From Ziziphus jujuba (taxonomy: Eukaryota; Streptophyta; Magnoliopsida; Rosales; Rhamnaceae), in NCBI RefSeq assembly GCF_031755915.1, contig NC_083387.1, forward strand, positions 20,915,001-20,979,000: a stretch of 64,000 bases of DNA. Reading direction: 5' to 3'. The notes below the pieces were generated by a model. It saw only the letters and a list, made by a program, of their open reading frames with translations. It made no database searches and was not told where the DNA came from. Each line of letters opens with the position of its first letter. Position 1 is the first letter of the stretch. A program made the position numbers and the translations under genes. Below are positions 49,446-63,183 of this stretch, piece after piece.

Positions 49446-51319
49446 ATGACCAAAATGAAGTTCTGGGGCTTGACAATAATTTCCCTGTTGTTTTCCATCC
49501 ACGGAAGCCTAGCAGAGCAATGTGGAAGTCACGTTGGAGGTGCTACGTGCCCTGGAGGGCTTTGCTGCAGCAAGTATGGGTGGTGTGGCACTACACCTGA
49601 ATATTGCACCAATGGTTGCCAAAGCCAATGCTATGCTGGCGGTGGCAGTGGCAGTGGCGGTGGCGGTGGCGGTGGCGGTGGCCGTGGCCGCGGCGGTTTC
49701 GGTAATATCCCGATCTCAAGGTCCACTTTTGATGAGATTCTTAAGCATCGGAATGACTGCCCCAGCAGGGGCTTTTATACCTACGATGCTTTCATTGCTG
49801 CTGCCAGAGCCTTCCCTGGCTTTGGTACCACCGGTGATGAAGCCACCAGGAAAAGAGAGATCGCTGCTTTCTTAGGCCAAACTTCCCATGAAACTAGTGG
49901 TACTGTTCATATTCTTAAAGATTTATATATTCTCCCTGGTAGTCGTTTTTTGGCATAGTTTTTGTTTTTGCTGTTCCACAAGTATCAGTATTTCTTGAAA
50001 AAATTACTTTTTATTGGTTTTGATTTTAAGTTCCTTTTGAAATCTAAAACATTTTCCCATGTTATTCAATCAAATATTTCAAAAAGTAGTTTTTAAATAT
50101 AAATAATCAAAATTATATCAAATAAAACTTTACTATATATGCTTTTAAGCATAAATAATCAAAAGTTATGCCAAATAAGATTTTACTATATAAAATTATT
50201 CACTTTCTCTATTAGAATTTTAAATTCTATAAATTACATATTAATAAGCAGCTTGAACATACTTTTTGTGGCATGAGATACTCATGAATAACTAGTCGAA
50301 TTTTTTTTTTGATATTTGCATTTAGTTTAATTTAATTTATTAATTTATTGATATTTCAAAAGTAAAAAGTATCTTATATGAGAAAATAAATCCATAAAAA
50401 TAACCAGTTAAATTTTTATGTCGATATGTGGTTGATATGTAGTTCGCTAGTTTTGATCAACTTGAGATTTTTTTTCAGTTTTAATTACCAATTCATTATT
50501 TATTTCATTTGTTTTAAAATAAAATTTTGTTTATCATCATTGATAACATATATAATTAGAATTTACACGTTACATGACCATTATAGGATGCACTTACTCA
50601 TCGGGGAAAAAAAAATTAAGCGCTACCAACAAATAAACAAATCCCATCCCAAGTGATGACAAATTTGGATGATTTACGGACTTTTGGTGACTATAAATAT
50701 ATGCAGGAGGATGGGATTCTGCACCTGATGGCAGATACGCTTGGGGATACTGCTATGTTAGCGAGGCAAATGATGGAAGTGATTACTGTTCTACTGAGTC
50801 CAACTATCCATGTGCTTTCGGACGCAAATATTTTGGCCGTGGTCCTATTCAAGTTTCATGGTAATTAATTAAGCTACCAAAAAATGTTCTCCCCTACTTT
50901 TCTTTTGCCGTTTTAATAATTTTTTTTTGAACTATTTCAATATATATAGGAATTACAACTATGGTGAGTGTGGAAGAGCCATTGGAGTAGATTTATTGAA
51001 CAACCCAGACCTTGTTGCTACCGACGCTGTCATTTCATTCAAGACGGCAATCTGGTTCTGGATGACTCCACAATGGCCAAAACCCTCCTCCCACGATGTT
51101 ATAACAGAGAGATGGACTCCCTCGGGAGCTGACTCTGATGCGGGTCGAGTTCTGGGTTATGGTTTGATCACAAACATCATCAATGGTGGGTTTGAATGTG
51201 GAAAAGGTAGGAACGATGAGATGGAGGATCGCATTGGATTCTATAAGAGATACTGCGATCAACTTGGTGTTGGATATGGAGATAACCTCGACTGTTACAA
51301 CCAGAGGCCTTTTGGGTGA
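49446..51319 (+). CDS. Class I (GH19) endochitinase with hevein domain, gene B
   Basis: Exons 49446-49899, 50707-50860 and 50950-51319 (introns 807 and 89 bp) encode 325 residues, a close paralogue of gene A. It has the same signal peptide (differing at a few residues), a complete eight-cysteine hevein domain, and a Gly/Ser-rich hinge six residues longer than in A through GGT/GGC repeat expansion. The GH19 domain has catalytic E149 (HETSG) and E171 (CYVSE). Residue 172 is Ala (GCA) where A has Val (GTA), so B lacks A's cryptic donor. The [12 protein letters not shown] segment is closer to the usual family form than [12 protein letters not shown] in A, and PSCHDV reads PSSHDV. It also lacks a C-terminal vacuolar signal. 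All splice sites and frames are intact. Role as for A: a secreted or apoplastic defence chitinase (inferred from family). Confidence 0.95.
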
Positions 51320-51411
51320 TCAAATCTTAATTTAGGGAGGAGTACCATAATAATACTTCAAGAGTACTGTAATAATCAAAACCATCTAAAAGGAAGAACC
51401 TAAACCACTTA

Positions 51412-51417
51412 AATAAA
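51412..51417 (+). terminator. Polyadenylation signal candidate, chitinase B
   Basis: AATAAA 93 bp after the stop codon, at the same place as in gene A. Confidence 0.5.
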
Positions 51418-53030
51418 TATGGTTTCGTCGAAAGTATTTTACTATGCCGGTGCTACTTTTGCTTTTCCTTTTAATTTATAAGTTTGGTTTTGGTTGCTTT
51501 CGTTGTGACTATCATATTTTGACGATAGAGGCAGAGATATGCATTGATTCTTAGGCGCCTAAGCGCCTTTGGAATGTTGGACAAGAGGGAATAGACAAAC
51601 GGATTATTTCTTCTACCATCGTCCCAAAAAGTAAATCTGAATTTGGCATAATCTAAATCACAACAATATGATTAGGGTTTGTGTAATAGCACTTTTTTTT
51701 TTTTTTAAATCGTTTTATAATTTGTAACAAAACAATGATTTTAATGTTTTGTTAAAAATAATATGGAAATGCATTCTAATATTAAAATAAGAAAATGCTT
51801 CAGATGGCCTTCAGTTAGCAATGCTGGAGTCAAGACCAAAACAAATACCACAACAATGATCATACAATAAACTATGTCTAATTTAACATCCATGAGCGAA
51901 ACTAGACAAACAACGTGGACACCCAATTTATAAGCGGAAGCTCTAGCCTTAATAATTGTCTTCTATGTAGAGAGTGGCTTCTTATTTTATTTTATTTTTA
52001 TGAAATTAAGGGAAGGTAGCATTATTGCAAAATCTATAGATTTAATCATTGGTAATATTAAAATTGTCAAATTTTGGGTATCAATTATGAAAAGGTTTTA
52101 TTTTGTTGGAATTTAGTTTTTATTTTCACTAATTACATTTAAATATAATCAACAAATAATTATCTTGTAATAGAATATGTGAGAAATCTGAGTCTAAGAT
52201 GGCAAGAAAGTTCGGGAGAAATTTTTTCTATACTTTTTTTCTGATTCTATTGAATAATTGGAATTAGAAGCAGTACACATATTTATACACTGGTTAAAAG
52301 GATGCACAGCCACTTGCTTTTCAAATAATTTGCAACCAGTTACAAAACTAATTCTTAACAAACAAGCTGTTACAATGCTTAGATGGATTATTGAACTTTT
52401 AATATTAGAATCTTCTAGAATCTCCACTAGATGATCACTCTTGTCAGAAAATTTTGAGAATGTACGTGTGTCGAATTCTTTTGAGGAGGTGTTTACAAGA
52501 CAGACAATAACTCTTTTTTTCTTTTTTTTCTCTTTTTTTGTTACATAAATTTGACAAATTAATTACTTTTTAAACAAATAAGAATTACTTTTAATATAAA
52601 TTTGACACATTAAGTTATTTTTTCAACAAATAAGAACTAAAATTCTTTAAATAATGTGTTACAAACAAGAGTAGCATACACTTTGATTTCTTCATATTTC
52701 TTCATTTGAGGTTGTCACAAACACATTAGGTAGAACCTCCAGCCTCGTGCTTAGAAGCCAACATCTAAAACTCAAGTCATCATGAACTCACATGTCAATC
52801 TTAGTTAGCACTGTGGCACTATCCAAGCCTAATAGCTATTGACATTGACATAGTAGGCTCTCGGCCCAAAAAAAAAAAAAAATTGACATTGAAAGCTATG
52901 CCTAAATAAAATAGATGTAATAGTTTGGTGTAATAAAGTGAATGTATATTGGATTAATTGTATTTTAATATTTTCTATTTTGAAGAGGTTATAGTTTTTG
53001 TTTTTGCTTTCAATTTAAAATATTTTAATA
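51418..53030. other. Gene-poor DNA downstream of chitinase B
   Basis: Collinear with about 30862-32921 of copy A but lacking about 430 bp equivalent to 32290-32720. No gene recognised. Confidence 0.45.
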
Positions 53031-55879
53031 TTTTTGTAACACCCCGTCCCGAACCATGTCGGAATTTTTGCAGGTTGACCGAGGTTGACCGTTGACCGTT
53101 GACCGAAGGGGTCAAAAATTGACTTTTTGACCCGGTTGGAATTCTAGGTTGACTGAGATACCGTTACGAAGTACACGTTGGCACGAGTTCGTAGACTGGT
53201 AGCACGTTCAAAACGGAGCTACGGTTTGAAAGTTATGAGCAAAACAAGTTGAGGTCCAAACTGTCCAATGGGTGCCGGAGTTGACTTTTTATTCATGCAA
53301 GGTTGAGCTTTGACTCATGCATGGTTGTGAAGTGCTCGTCGATACGAGTCCGTAGACTAGCAGCACGTCCGATTGGGACATGTGGTTTGAAGTTATGGAC
53401 CTGTAGAGTTTTTCAAATACCGTATTATTTTAATATTATTTTTTAAACGCGTAACGATGTGCCACGTGTGACTTAATGAAGGTGACCATGTGTCACCATG
53501 GTGAAATGCCACATGTCAACCATGTTTAAAATCAAATTATTTTAAATAATAATATTATTATTAATATTATTTAATTAATTTTCTTTTATTTTCCTTTATC
53601 TTTTCTTTTTCTTTTTCTTTTTCTTTTCTTTTCCCCACGTGGGAAAACACCTCCTTCTCTTCTCTTTTTCTTTTTTTTTTCTTTTTTTTCTTTTTTCTCC
53701 CTTCTTCTTCCCCGAGCCACCAAAAAAAACACACACACAGCTTTTTCTCCCACCGACCGTCTCTCTCTCTCTCCTTGCTGCACTTTTTCCGGCCACCGGA
53801 ACCATGCACGTGCCGGCCAGTGACGAGCGGAGGAAGGAGGCGAGCTCAGCCGCCAATTTTCACGGACACCGGCTGCCGGACGCGCGCCGAAATTTCTCTC
53901 TCCTCTTTTCTTGTGTTTTCCGGCCAGCCCAGTCCGAATTAAGCCTCCTCTCCCCCTATTTTGGGTCCTCTGAGTTCAAAAATGGCCTCCAATCTCAAAA
54001 ATTCGAAGCGGTTTGCGAGATACGAGGGATTGAAAATCGGCCGAAACTTTCCGACCAAATTCCGGCCACCTCCGGCGGAATTGGGGTCGATGGAGACCGG
54101 ATTGGTAATCCTCGTTCCACGAGCTTCGATTCGGTATATCATTCGCCTATTTTGGTTAACGTTTGTGTTTTGACCCCCCGGGTACCGGGTATTATTTACC
54201 GATTAAAATATTAATTTATTTGACTGTCTGTGAATTGTGTTTTAGGAGCACGGGTGAGTCATGGAATTGATCCCATGGTGGATCGTGGGTCAATTGCGTG
54301 CTCCAGGTGAGTGACCCACCTTCAATTTAATTTTGGGAATTTAATTGGTGAATATATTATGTGTGATTTAAATATTTGGAATTTAATTTCTATGTGCTAA
54401 ATATTTATTTGATTTATTGTGGATTTATTGGTGAATTTATTGGATTTAAGAAAATGTGCATTTTACAAATTTATGCCATATGAAATTATTTTATGGGTTT
54501 GAGGATTTTGAAATTCGTGTGGTTTTAATATTAAATCGGGCATGATTTGATTTTCAAATATTTCAAAGAAAATATTTGGTTATGTCGGTGATTTCAATTT
54601 TTATAAAATATGCCCATGGAATATTATGAGATTTGATTATTATATTTCGATAATTATTTATGCTATTGGAAAAATGTGGATATTTGAATTGATGGATTTG
54701 GGAGTTGGTGGATTTGAAAATCATGGAATTTATGGTGTTGATTTTAAAGAAATTGTGGAGAATTTTCGGGTTCAAGCGGATGGACTATACCCGCTGTGTT
54801 TATGAAAAATGTGAAATTGTTATATAAATTAAATTTGTGAGTTTTATGATTTTTAGATGCACCGTGCACGTACTGGTGTTCTGTTTATATGTGATATGGT
54901 TAGTGTGCACACGGTTGTGATTAGCGCGCAGGTGGGTGTGAGTAGCGCGCGGTTGATATTATGAGGTTGTCTTGTGGTTGCCATCGGATGAGGGTAGGCC
55001 ACCCCCCATGGCCGGGACACGAGGTTAGCAGCGGCGCAGTGGGACGCCACGCGACCGTATGCCGGTTTCTTTCTATAACCTCCTGTCTGGCGGTACCTTG
55101 GGACGCTGGGTACTGTTGGCGCCACTGGTATATAGTGGGTGCATCAACTGGTTTTCGGTACTGTGTTTTAAAAATAAAATGTTTTAAAGCTGTATTGGAA
55201 TTAAAATTAATTATTACTGTTTTTGGTACTTATTTGATGTCTTGGTTTTCGGGGATTACGAACAAGGGTTTTGTGAAAAAGTTTTAAAAGGGGAACTTTT
55301 CCAACTGAGAGAATTGTAAGGGTTTTGAGAGAAATTATTATTTCCAATTAATTATTATTTATATACTTATTACTGTGATATTATATCGTATAGTAGATAG
55401 GGTCGCTCACTGAGATGATTAGCATCTCACACTCTTAAATTCCATTCCCCTAAGTTCACGTTGGAGACGTTGATTGTCCGGGGCGAGCCCAACGTCTCAG
55501 TTCGTTGCCGAAGGTTCAAGAAGTTTTTCTTCCCTTTTTCCTCTCGAACTTGTATTGCTTTTTATCTGTCATTTTATAAATTCCGCATTTATCTGTATAA
55601 TGCTCTGTATACTGTATTGGACGTGTAGTTGTTTTTATGCACTGGGTTGCCGCTGTTTCCTTTTGAAGTGCTGAAATTTGTGGAACCAATTTGTAGTATT
55701 GTGGGAGGAATAAGGGGATGTTTTTAGAAGTGTGTTTTCAGTGCAGGTAATTTTTGGTAAGTCCTACCCTTAGGGGAGGTGCTGCCGGATTTTCCGTTGG
55801 AAGGTTCGGTGGTATTTCCCTGGGATCAGGGCTTGTCTAGGGTTCCGGGGAAGGAATTCTGGACGGGTCCTGACATTTT
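53031..55879 (+). mobile_element. Solo LTR present only in copy B
   Basis: The LTR spans 53035-55875, starts TGTAACACCCCGTCCCGAA and ends GGTCCTGACA. It is flanked by TTTT at 53031-53034 and 55876-55879. Copy A has the uninterrupted site TAATATTTTAAAC near 32925, so one TTTT is the duplicated target and the borders are exact. It is 2841 bp with no internal genes. The first 120 bp contain eight TTGAC(C/T) words; a long pyrimidine-rich stretch lies at about 53580-53790. ORFs within (for example 53639-54214) are LTR sequence, not genes. It is the least decayed member of the family in the window. Confidence 0.92.
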
Positions 55880-58419
55880 AAACTCTGGAGTTTCAATTTT
55901 TGATCTAGTTGGATTTTTTTAACTAACTATGGCTAATTATTCTTATCATATTTAACCAATATTAATAAAATATAATTTGTTACAATTTAGATATTCCTCC
56001 AATTATAGTTTGAGGCAATTTAAGTGCTATATTTAAAATTCTTTTATTACCTTGAATATTAAGTGCCCTTTGTCAAAAATCAAATTGGACAAAATTACAT
56101 TAATAAAGCAAAACTTGAGAGTTTGAACTGAAATGTTTTAAATTTTAGGGCTGAAAAGCAACTTTCTCAAACTAGTGGATCTCACATCTTGGCCTCATTT
56201 TATGGTGCAAACAAATTTTGACAAGGATTTGAATATTTAAAACTTAGACCCTCAAGAGTCAGATAATATTCTTTTTTGATCGAGTACATGACTATTAACA
56301 GTTCAACATACCAAAAAAGAATATTATAATATTTTAAATTTGAAAATCGAAAATACAACTTCTTCAAACTAGTAGATCTCACGTCATAGTCACATTTTTT
56401 AATATAAATAAATTTTAACAAAGATTTGAAGATTTAAAACTTGACCCTCATGGGCCACATAATATTCTTTCTTGTTCGAGTGTGTGACTATTTAACAGTT
56501 CAGCAGATGGAAAAAAGAAAATAATCCAACGGTACAATACAAAAACGAGGTTGGGTGGACGGGCAAAATAGTTAAAGTACTATTAACGTATGTATATATA
56601 TATATATATATATTTTTTAAATTTATTATTATAAAATACTTGAAGTTTACAGATACGTTTGCATTTCTTAGTGCTTCCCTTAATTTGGATTCTAAAATTG
56701 GTAAAGCTGTATATATCTTTTACAGAAAAGTTGGTAATATAGAATCTTTTGTAATGCTACAGCCGCATGTTTTGCGTTCATCAATAATGGAATGGGACGG
56801 ATAAATATATATATATATATATGGCCCAAAAAAAAAAAAGTTTCAACTTTTGCTAATAGGAAAGTGATGCGTATGTACGAGAGTGGAAAAATGGAAAATA
56901 TCTTAAACTTGATGTTGAAATGGGTGGGGATTTCCACCTCTCTTGATAAGGTAGATTTTCCGTGTTTTGGAAACCGTTGAAATGTGTTTAATACTACTAT
57001 CAATAGATGACAAAAAAGGCTAAAATAACTTAATATTTATTTTCACACCTTTGGTGAAATAGATTCTTTTCAAGTCTATTTTTTAAACATTATTTTACTC
57101 TACCTGCTTCCTAACTAGTGTAATTCAATGGCAAAATGATTTTTTTTTCTTTTTTTTTTTCTTTTTCAATAGTGATTCTAAACTCAAATCTTAGTCCAAT
57201 ATTTAATATTAAAAGGACAATAATAGATAAGTCCAAAGTGATAATAAGTGATAAATTTAGGTAATTTGGTAGGTTTTTAATTTTTTTAATTTTTTTTATT
57301 TAAATGTGTGTAATTTGCTTAAGTATTAGTTAGTAGTAGTTAAAATTTATTAGAGCATCTAAACTAGCTTCAAAGATAAGGGGATATATATATATATATA
57401 TAAACACCAAATTGATCACAACGATTAAAATTGTGTTTGAATTTTTTTTTTTTCTTCTTCAAGTTTATAATTGTTTAAAATATCTAACAAACTATTACTA
57501 ACCATTAGACAACATTTAATATAAGCAAATTGTATTTAATTAGATAAAAAATAAAAAATAAAGAAAGAAACTAAAAACTAGCATGTTATCAAATAACATC
57601 CTAGTAAAATGCAAAAAGAAAAAAAGAATTGTAATGACTTATATTGCACATCACTAATTGAAAAACTAAAATTCATAGCCGTATTGCAAAAATGTTAATA
57701 AGAATGTTTTCAACAATTTTTTTTTTCTCCTTTAGTTTCGTTTTTTGTAATTAAGCCGGTCTTCTATTTGAACACTTGTAAAAGGATCTAAGGTATAGTC
57801 AGAAATATTATTAGAGGTCAATGATCGATGTAGCTAGGGTGATCCAAGTGCAATTCACTACGAAACTTTAATCATTCTAATTTTATGCCTACGACTCCTT
57901 TTTCATTCGGTGAGACCAGCCAACTCACCAACTTTCTTTTATTTATTTATTTATTTATTTTTCATAATTGGGGTACTGGGACATAAATGTTCAGCTACTT
58001 TTGATATAGTAAGACTATATATATATATATATACACAATAAGGCTATTCTATAGATTTTTTGGAATGAAATAAAGTCTATAAATTTATTTTTCACCATTG
58101 AATTTCACTAATAATGAATATTACAATCTATCAAAATGTCAGCACCTCCTACATTTACCTATCATACTCTTAGAATAGCCCTGACCTAGATAAACCGTAG
58201 CAGAAATTCTACAAAAATTCCAGCTACATCTTCCTTGTAAAATTGGTTTTTTCAAAATTTTTTTTATGGAAAACTCACTCAAAAAATATACATCTACTTT
58301 ATTTTTTCCCTCTTTACTACAAATTTTTACAAATTTGCAAGACTTCCATAATAGCTACATAGGAATATAAATATAAATAATAAACAATAAAAGGTAAATA
58401 TTTTTTATATGTCAGGATC
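55880..58419. other. Gene-poor DNA, copy B, including the conversion-candidate tract
   Basis: Collinear with about 32926-35470 of copy A. Positions 56636-58007 are almost identical to 33676-35061. No gene recognised. Confidence 0.5.
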
Positions 58420-61400
58420 CCTTTCAGAGTCTCCTATCTAAATTCTAGGATTGTCTCGAATCTCCCCATGTTTTTACTTAGCATTGAAAATATGTAATTT
58501 TGTAAATTTATTGTCGCCCACACCTCTCACTTACTATATTTTCACAATTTTGCAGCACTTCATAATTATATCAGCACATAAATATAAATAAAATAAATAA
58601 TGATAATAATGATAATAACAACATGGATCATTCTATGTCCATAACATATCTAGTAATAAAAGATACAACCATAGCTGTACTCGTATTAATAATAATAATG
58701 AAAACAAATAAAGACAACATTAATCTTAGAACCTACGTCATACAACACACATCTCAACATCCAAGAAAATATATAGATATGAGTTTATATTGTTAACAAA
58801 TAACAAATGGTAAGATATCTTTAAATAAAATAAATTACATTAAATTACACATATAAAAATAGTACTTTCAATTGAACAGATAAGGTCATGGCAATAATTT
58901 CAATTACATTATCACTCCTTAGAACATATTTTCTTTATGTATATATATGTATATATACTTAACTATTAATATGTATACGATATCTTAAACGACTTAAGTA
59001 ACCTGTTTGTAGGCTAACATGCATAGCCAAAGATTGAAATACCTACCCGGAGACTACAATACCTGTCCGAAAGCTATATTACACATGTTCAAAGGCTAAT
59101 ACACTTACTAGAAGGCTAAAGTGCTTGTCTAAATGCTAGTACACATGCAGAAGGCTAATACATCTATCCGAAGACTAAAATACTTTCCCTGAGGCATCGC
59201 ATCCAAATTTCTATTACCAGTGTTGTATGAACTCTTCCACTACTGTACCATGTAACATAAGTAACCCAAAATCTACAAAGTCATTAATTAAGACAAATAC
59301 AACAATTGTGCAGTTGTCAACAACAACAACAAGAGGAATAATAATAATAATTAGATAAAATAGAACTAAAAATGAGAAACACCTTAAAGAAACCACACAA
59401 TCATAGCAAAAATATACCAAATGTACCATATGATACACCAATGCACAGTTCTATGATATCAACTGTTTGTAGGTATACTACTACCAGTACAGTCAAGTAT
59501 GGTTGCCTATAATGGCCATCCAACCTGTTGATTTTGTAAGCAGCAAAAATACAATACTAAATCATCCAGGGTCCAAATCAGGTCATTACCTTTGTATGGT
59601 ATGGTATACCTGACACATAGTATAATATATATATATATATATATAAAGGACATTAGATATATCATATGCCAGTGCTACCAAGTTATGTTTGGTTTCCTAA
59701 AAACCACTTGATAGAAGAGAGAGAAGAAGAAAACCTGCAAGCAGCCCCTTTAGTGTCCCAATGGTGCTACCAACCTATGGTGGCTAAGAGGGAGTAGCTA
59801 ATGTCATCATTGTAAAAATACTTGCCTACCCTCTCTCACCTTAGCGTCTATAGGATGACTAAATATAACTTGTCATCTTTGGGCTATGGGGAGAGTGACT
59901 AATGCTATCACTAGAGTATACATTCCTATCCTCGCTCATCACAGCACATAAAAGATGACTACATATAACCTACATGTTAAAATCGATGATATGTATATCA
60001 TGTCGAAAATGTCGGTACTATATGGTACATCTATAGACCAATTAGTCACGTATAAACATACAATTATGAAAAATATCAACTCCTCATAATTACATTTTAA
60101 AAAACCATAAATAAATGTTTTAAATAAATAATTAAATGAATAAACAAATATATAATCAAATGTATAAACAAATGAATAATAAACGAACAAAAGTTAGAAA
60201 ACAAATAATAAGATTTAAACATAATGAATAATCATACAAATTCAATCAAATCAAACGTAAATCTAACCATTTAGATGTCACCCAAGAATCAATAATCAAA
60301 GTTAATAAAAATAAAAATAAATAACTAATTTTTGAAACTCAAAATATAATTTTAAGAAAATATACCATGTTAATATCATTTTAATATTAAATGTTTTTGC
60401 AACTCTTAATTCTCTTAAATCAGCGTAGACAAATAAATAAATAAATAAGTAATTAAATAAATATTAACAACTAGCCTTACAAAATGGGCCAAGATAAGGG
60501 GGATACAGGTATGGGTTCGACTGGGACAACCAAAAAATAGTAGAATTGCTAAAATTTGGAAATTGCCATTATTGTATTTAGATGCCTGCTTTAGGAGCAT
60601 CACCGGTTGGCTAGCCGCAAAATTTCATGGCTGAGCTCGTAGGCAGCTAAGTTCTACTGAAAACCAATGCTTGTTAACATGGGTAGCTAGAAAATGATCA
60701 ATTTCAGCCAACCCGAGAAAGAGAAAGAGAGACATAGAGAGAGGGGACTTTTGTGAGAGATGGGAGATAGAGAGAGAGAGAGAAGAAAAAGAAAAGGAAA
60801 AGAAATCTAACACATGGGACCTTAGTGACATGTGGTGCCCATTTAGGATATTTTTCAAAAATTCCTTTACACGCTTTTTGATAAAAACTATCTGATAGAG
60901 TCAGTGCTAGAAAAATAAGTATAAATTTATAGATCCATCACTTTTCAACTGTAGGTACAAGTTAAGCATGTTAATAGTCTATAAGATTGATAGGACTTGT
61001 CTCGGGAACCCTCCCAGGATCTCCTGAGTGGTCCCGCCTGGTGAAGTCCCACTGGACAATCTCTGGAGGATATTCAATGGAACCCCACTTAAAATGTAGA
61101 AAAGTGAACACAAGCAATATCAATAATACCTCAACATAACGATAAAACCACAACAATATATAGATCCACAAATAGTCCATAACTACAGCCCATCATACTA
61201 TAGGCCATAACTATACATAAAAATAATATGGTCAATACTGTGCTTAAAATCTAGATCAGAGCATTCTAAGAATATTAGTAAAATTTAGAAGAACAAATAA
61301 TACAAATAAGTCTAGAAAGATAAAGATAAATATAAAAAGACAAGTACTGCTACGGTGGGAAGCATGAAATAACAAGCAATAAGCGAGGTAGACTGCCAAC

Positions 61401-63037
61401 TATCTGCTTGGACCTAAGAAAACGAATTTAAAAAAAATAAAACGTGAGATAGAGAAATCTCAATGAGTGGCATAGCATAATAGGAAAATAATACTTTATT
61501 TTTGTAAAACTTTCTCTCAAGACCTCTCATTCCTCTCTTTTGAAAGGTTCCTCATTTAAAAATCATTTCACAAAATCCGAAGTTGTACTCAAAATGAAAA
61601 TCATAAAATCGATACTCAAATAATATGAAGTCAATGTTCATTAAAATATTATAAACCTAATCAATCACAATATAAATACTGAGCATAGAATAAGATAAAC
61701 ATAATATCGTAAAACAGCTATGAAGGTGCAGTAAAACCATATATATTAGAAACCCATAATATATTCATAAACATAAACAATGTATCATATGATATACCTG
61801 GCGCTGCCAAGTGGTGCACGGCGTTCTGTAACATCGGAAGACATTAAAAGAAATGAAAATCGTAAATCGTGGGATAAACCCATCTCACCACCCTTAATGT
61901 ACGAAACGTTTTAAAATGATTTGTATAACCATAAAATTACATAAGTTAGACAGCGATTGATCCAATTATACCGCGCACCCTTAGAATCCGGTACCTAACA
62001 TTGTGGCTTTTCACTCGGACGCCAATCTTTCAAAATTGAACCTTTTAATGGGTACTGTTAATATCCAATTACATAATCTAACTTCAATTTTTACCAATTT
62101 GACCAATTTCGTTCAAACATAGTCCCAATTTATTTGATATTGAACTGATCGACCTAAAAATAGAAAATTTATTAAACGACGTCCAAAATTTATAAATTTT
62201 ATATCAATGAAAAACCCAAGAGATAAGAAACACAATGGTGTACTTACCTAAGTCCAAAAGTGTCATCGGTGGCTTGGAAAACTTGTTACAAAACTCGATT
62301 GAACTCCCCATTGATGTATCTCTCAAACGGTGAGGAATCTTGACAAAAGGAGCATGGAAATGGGTTCAGAGGTCTAAAAATGGGAGAAAAGGTGTTTAGG
62401 TCGGCCTGAAATAGTTGGAAAACACAAAAATCCAATGGCCCACTTCTTCGGCCGCTGTCGGCTTCACCAGCCCGATCCTGGCCCGACAGCCTGCCGTTCA
62501 CTGTGAAATTTCATGATCGAGCTTGCCGTCATATGGTCTTTCCCCCTATGTGGCACGTGTATAAGGTTGCTGGCTGGAATTATACAAAACAACGATGACT
62601 CGGTTGGGCGTTAAATAGGTTCATGGAATTCGGTTCGGACTCGTGGGTATAGGAAAAGTCAACCTAGGACCCGCATATTAGTCTACTTGGTCAAACCTGG
62701 TCAAACTTGTACAACAGGAGTAATTGTGGTACGGGATGTTACAATAGAAGTCAAAGCCATAATTTATTTGTATAAAAAGTCAAAAATGGCCTCACTTGAT
62801 TAGTCCAGAGCATACATTGTTCATATCATAACTTCCTAACTTATATTCGATTTAGGTGTGCTACTAGTTTACAAACTCGGGTTGATGCGTACTTAACTAT
62901 GATGCCTCAGTCAAAGCAACATTTCTCTCATAGAAAAAAGTTAGTCGTCAAGCCCACTTGGTCAGTCTCGATCAACTCTGATCAAACTTAGTCAAAAATT
63001 CAAATTTTAGAGAATTTTTTTGGATTGGGGTGTTACA
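58420..63037 (-). mobile_element. Element X, copy B, interrupted by element Y
   Basis: Duplicate of 35471-42128 with the same ends and the same Y insertion (60988-62743), so both insertions predate the segmental duplication. It is shortened by a deletion of about 790 bp near 60485 and lacks the 51-bp duplication of copy A. Confidence 0.55.
60988..62743 (-). mobile_element. Solo LTR Y, copy B (internally deleted)
   Basis: Same ends as 38942-41833: TGATAGGACTTGTCTCGGG at the low end and GTACGGGATGTTACA at the high end. About 0.9 kb including the 62-bp array is missing near 61905, and about 220 bp is missing near 62655. Confidence 0.75.
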
Positions 63038-63183
63038 GAAAATACCTCTTACCTAACTTTTTTCCTTTTCTCTTTCTTTTTATTTTTATTTTTTTCATTC
63101 TTTGTCATTTCCACTTCCAAAACCCAAACTTCACTCCACCTCTAAGAAGATAACTCCCATGTTCCCCTCTCAAAGTCCTAATC

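Noticed and set aside
53596..54214. Overlapping frames on both strands with Lys- or Phe-rich runs and an apparent 191-residue protein
   Set aside because: They lie within the solo LTR pyrimidine tract and downstream LTR sequence; low complexity, different frames, no family motif.
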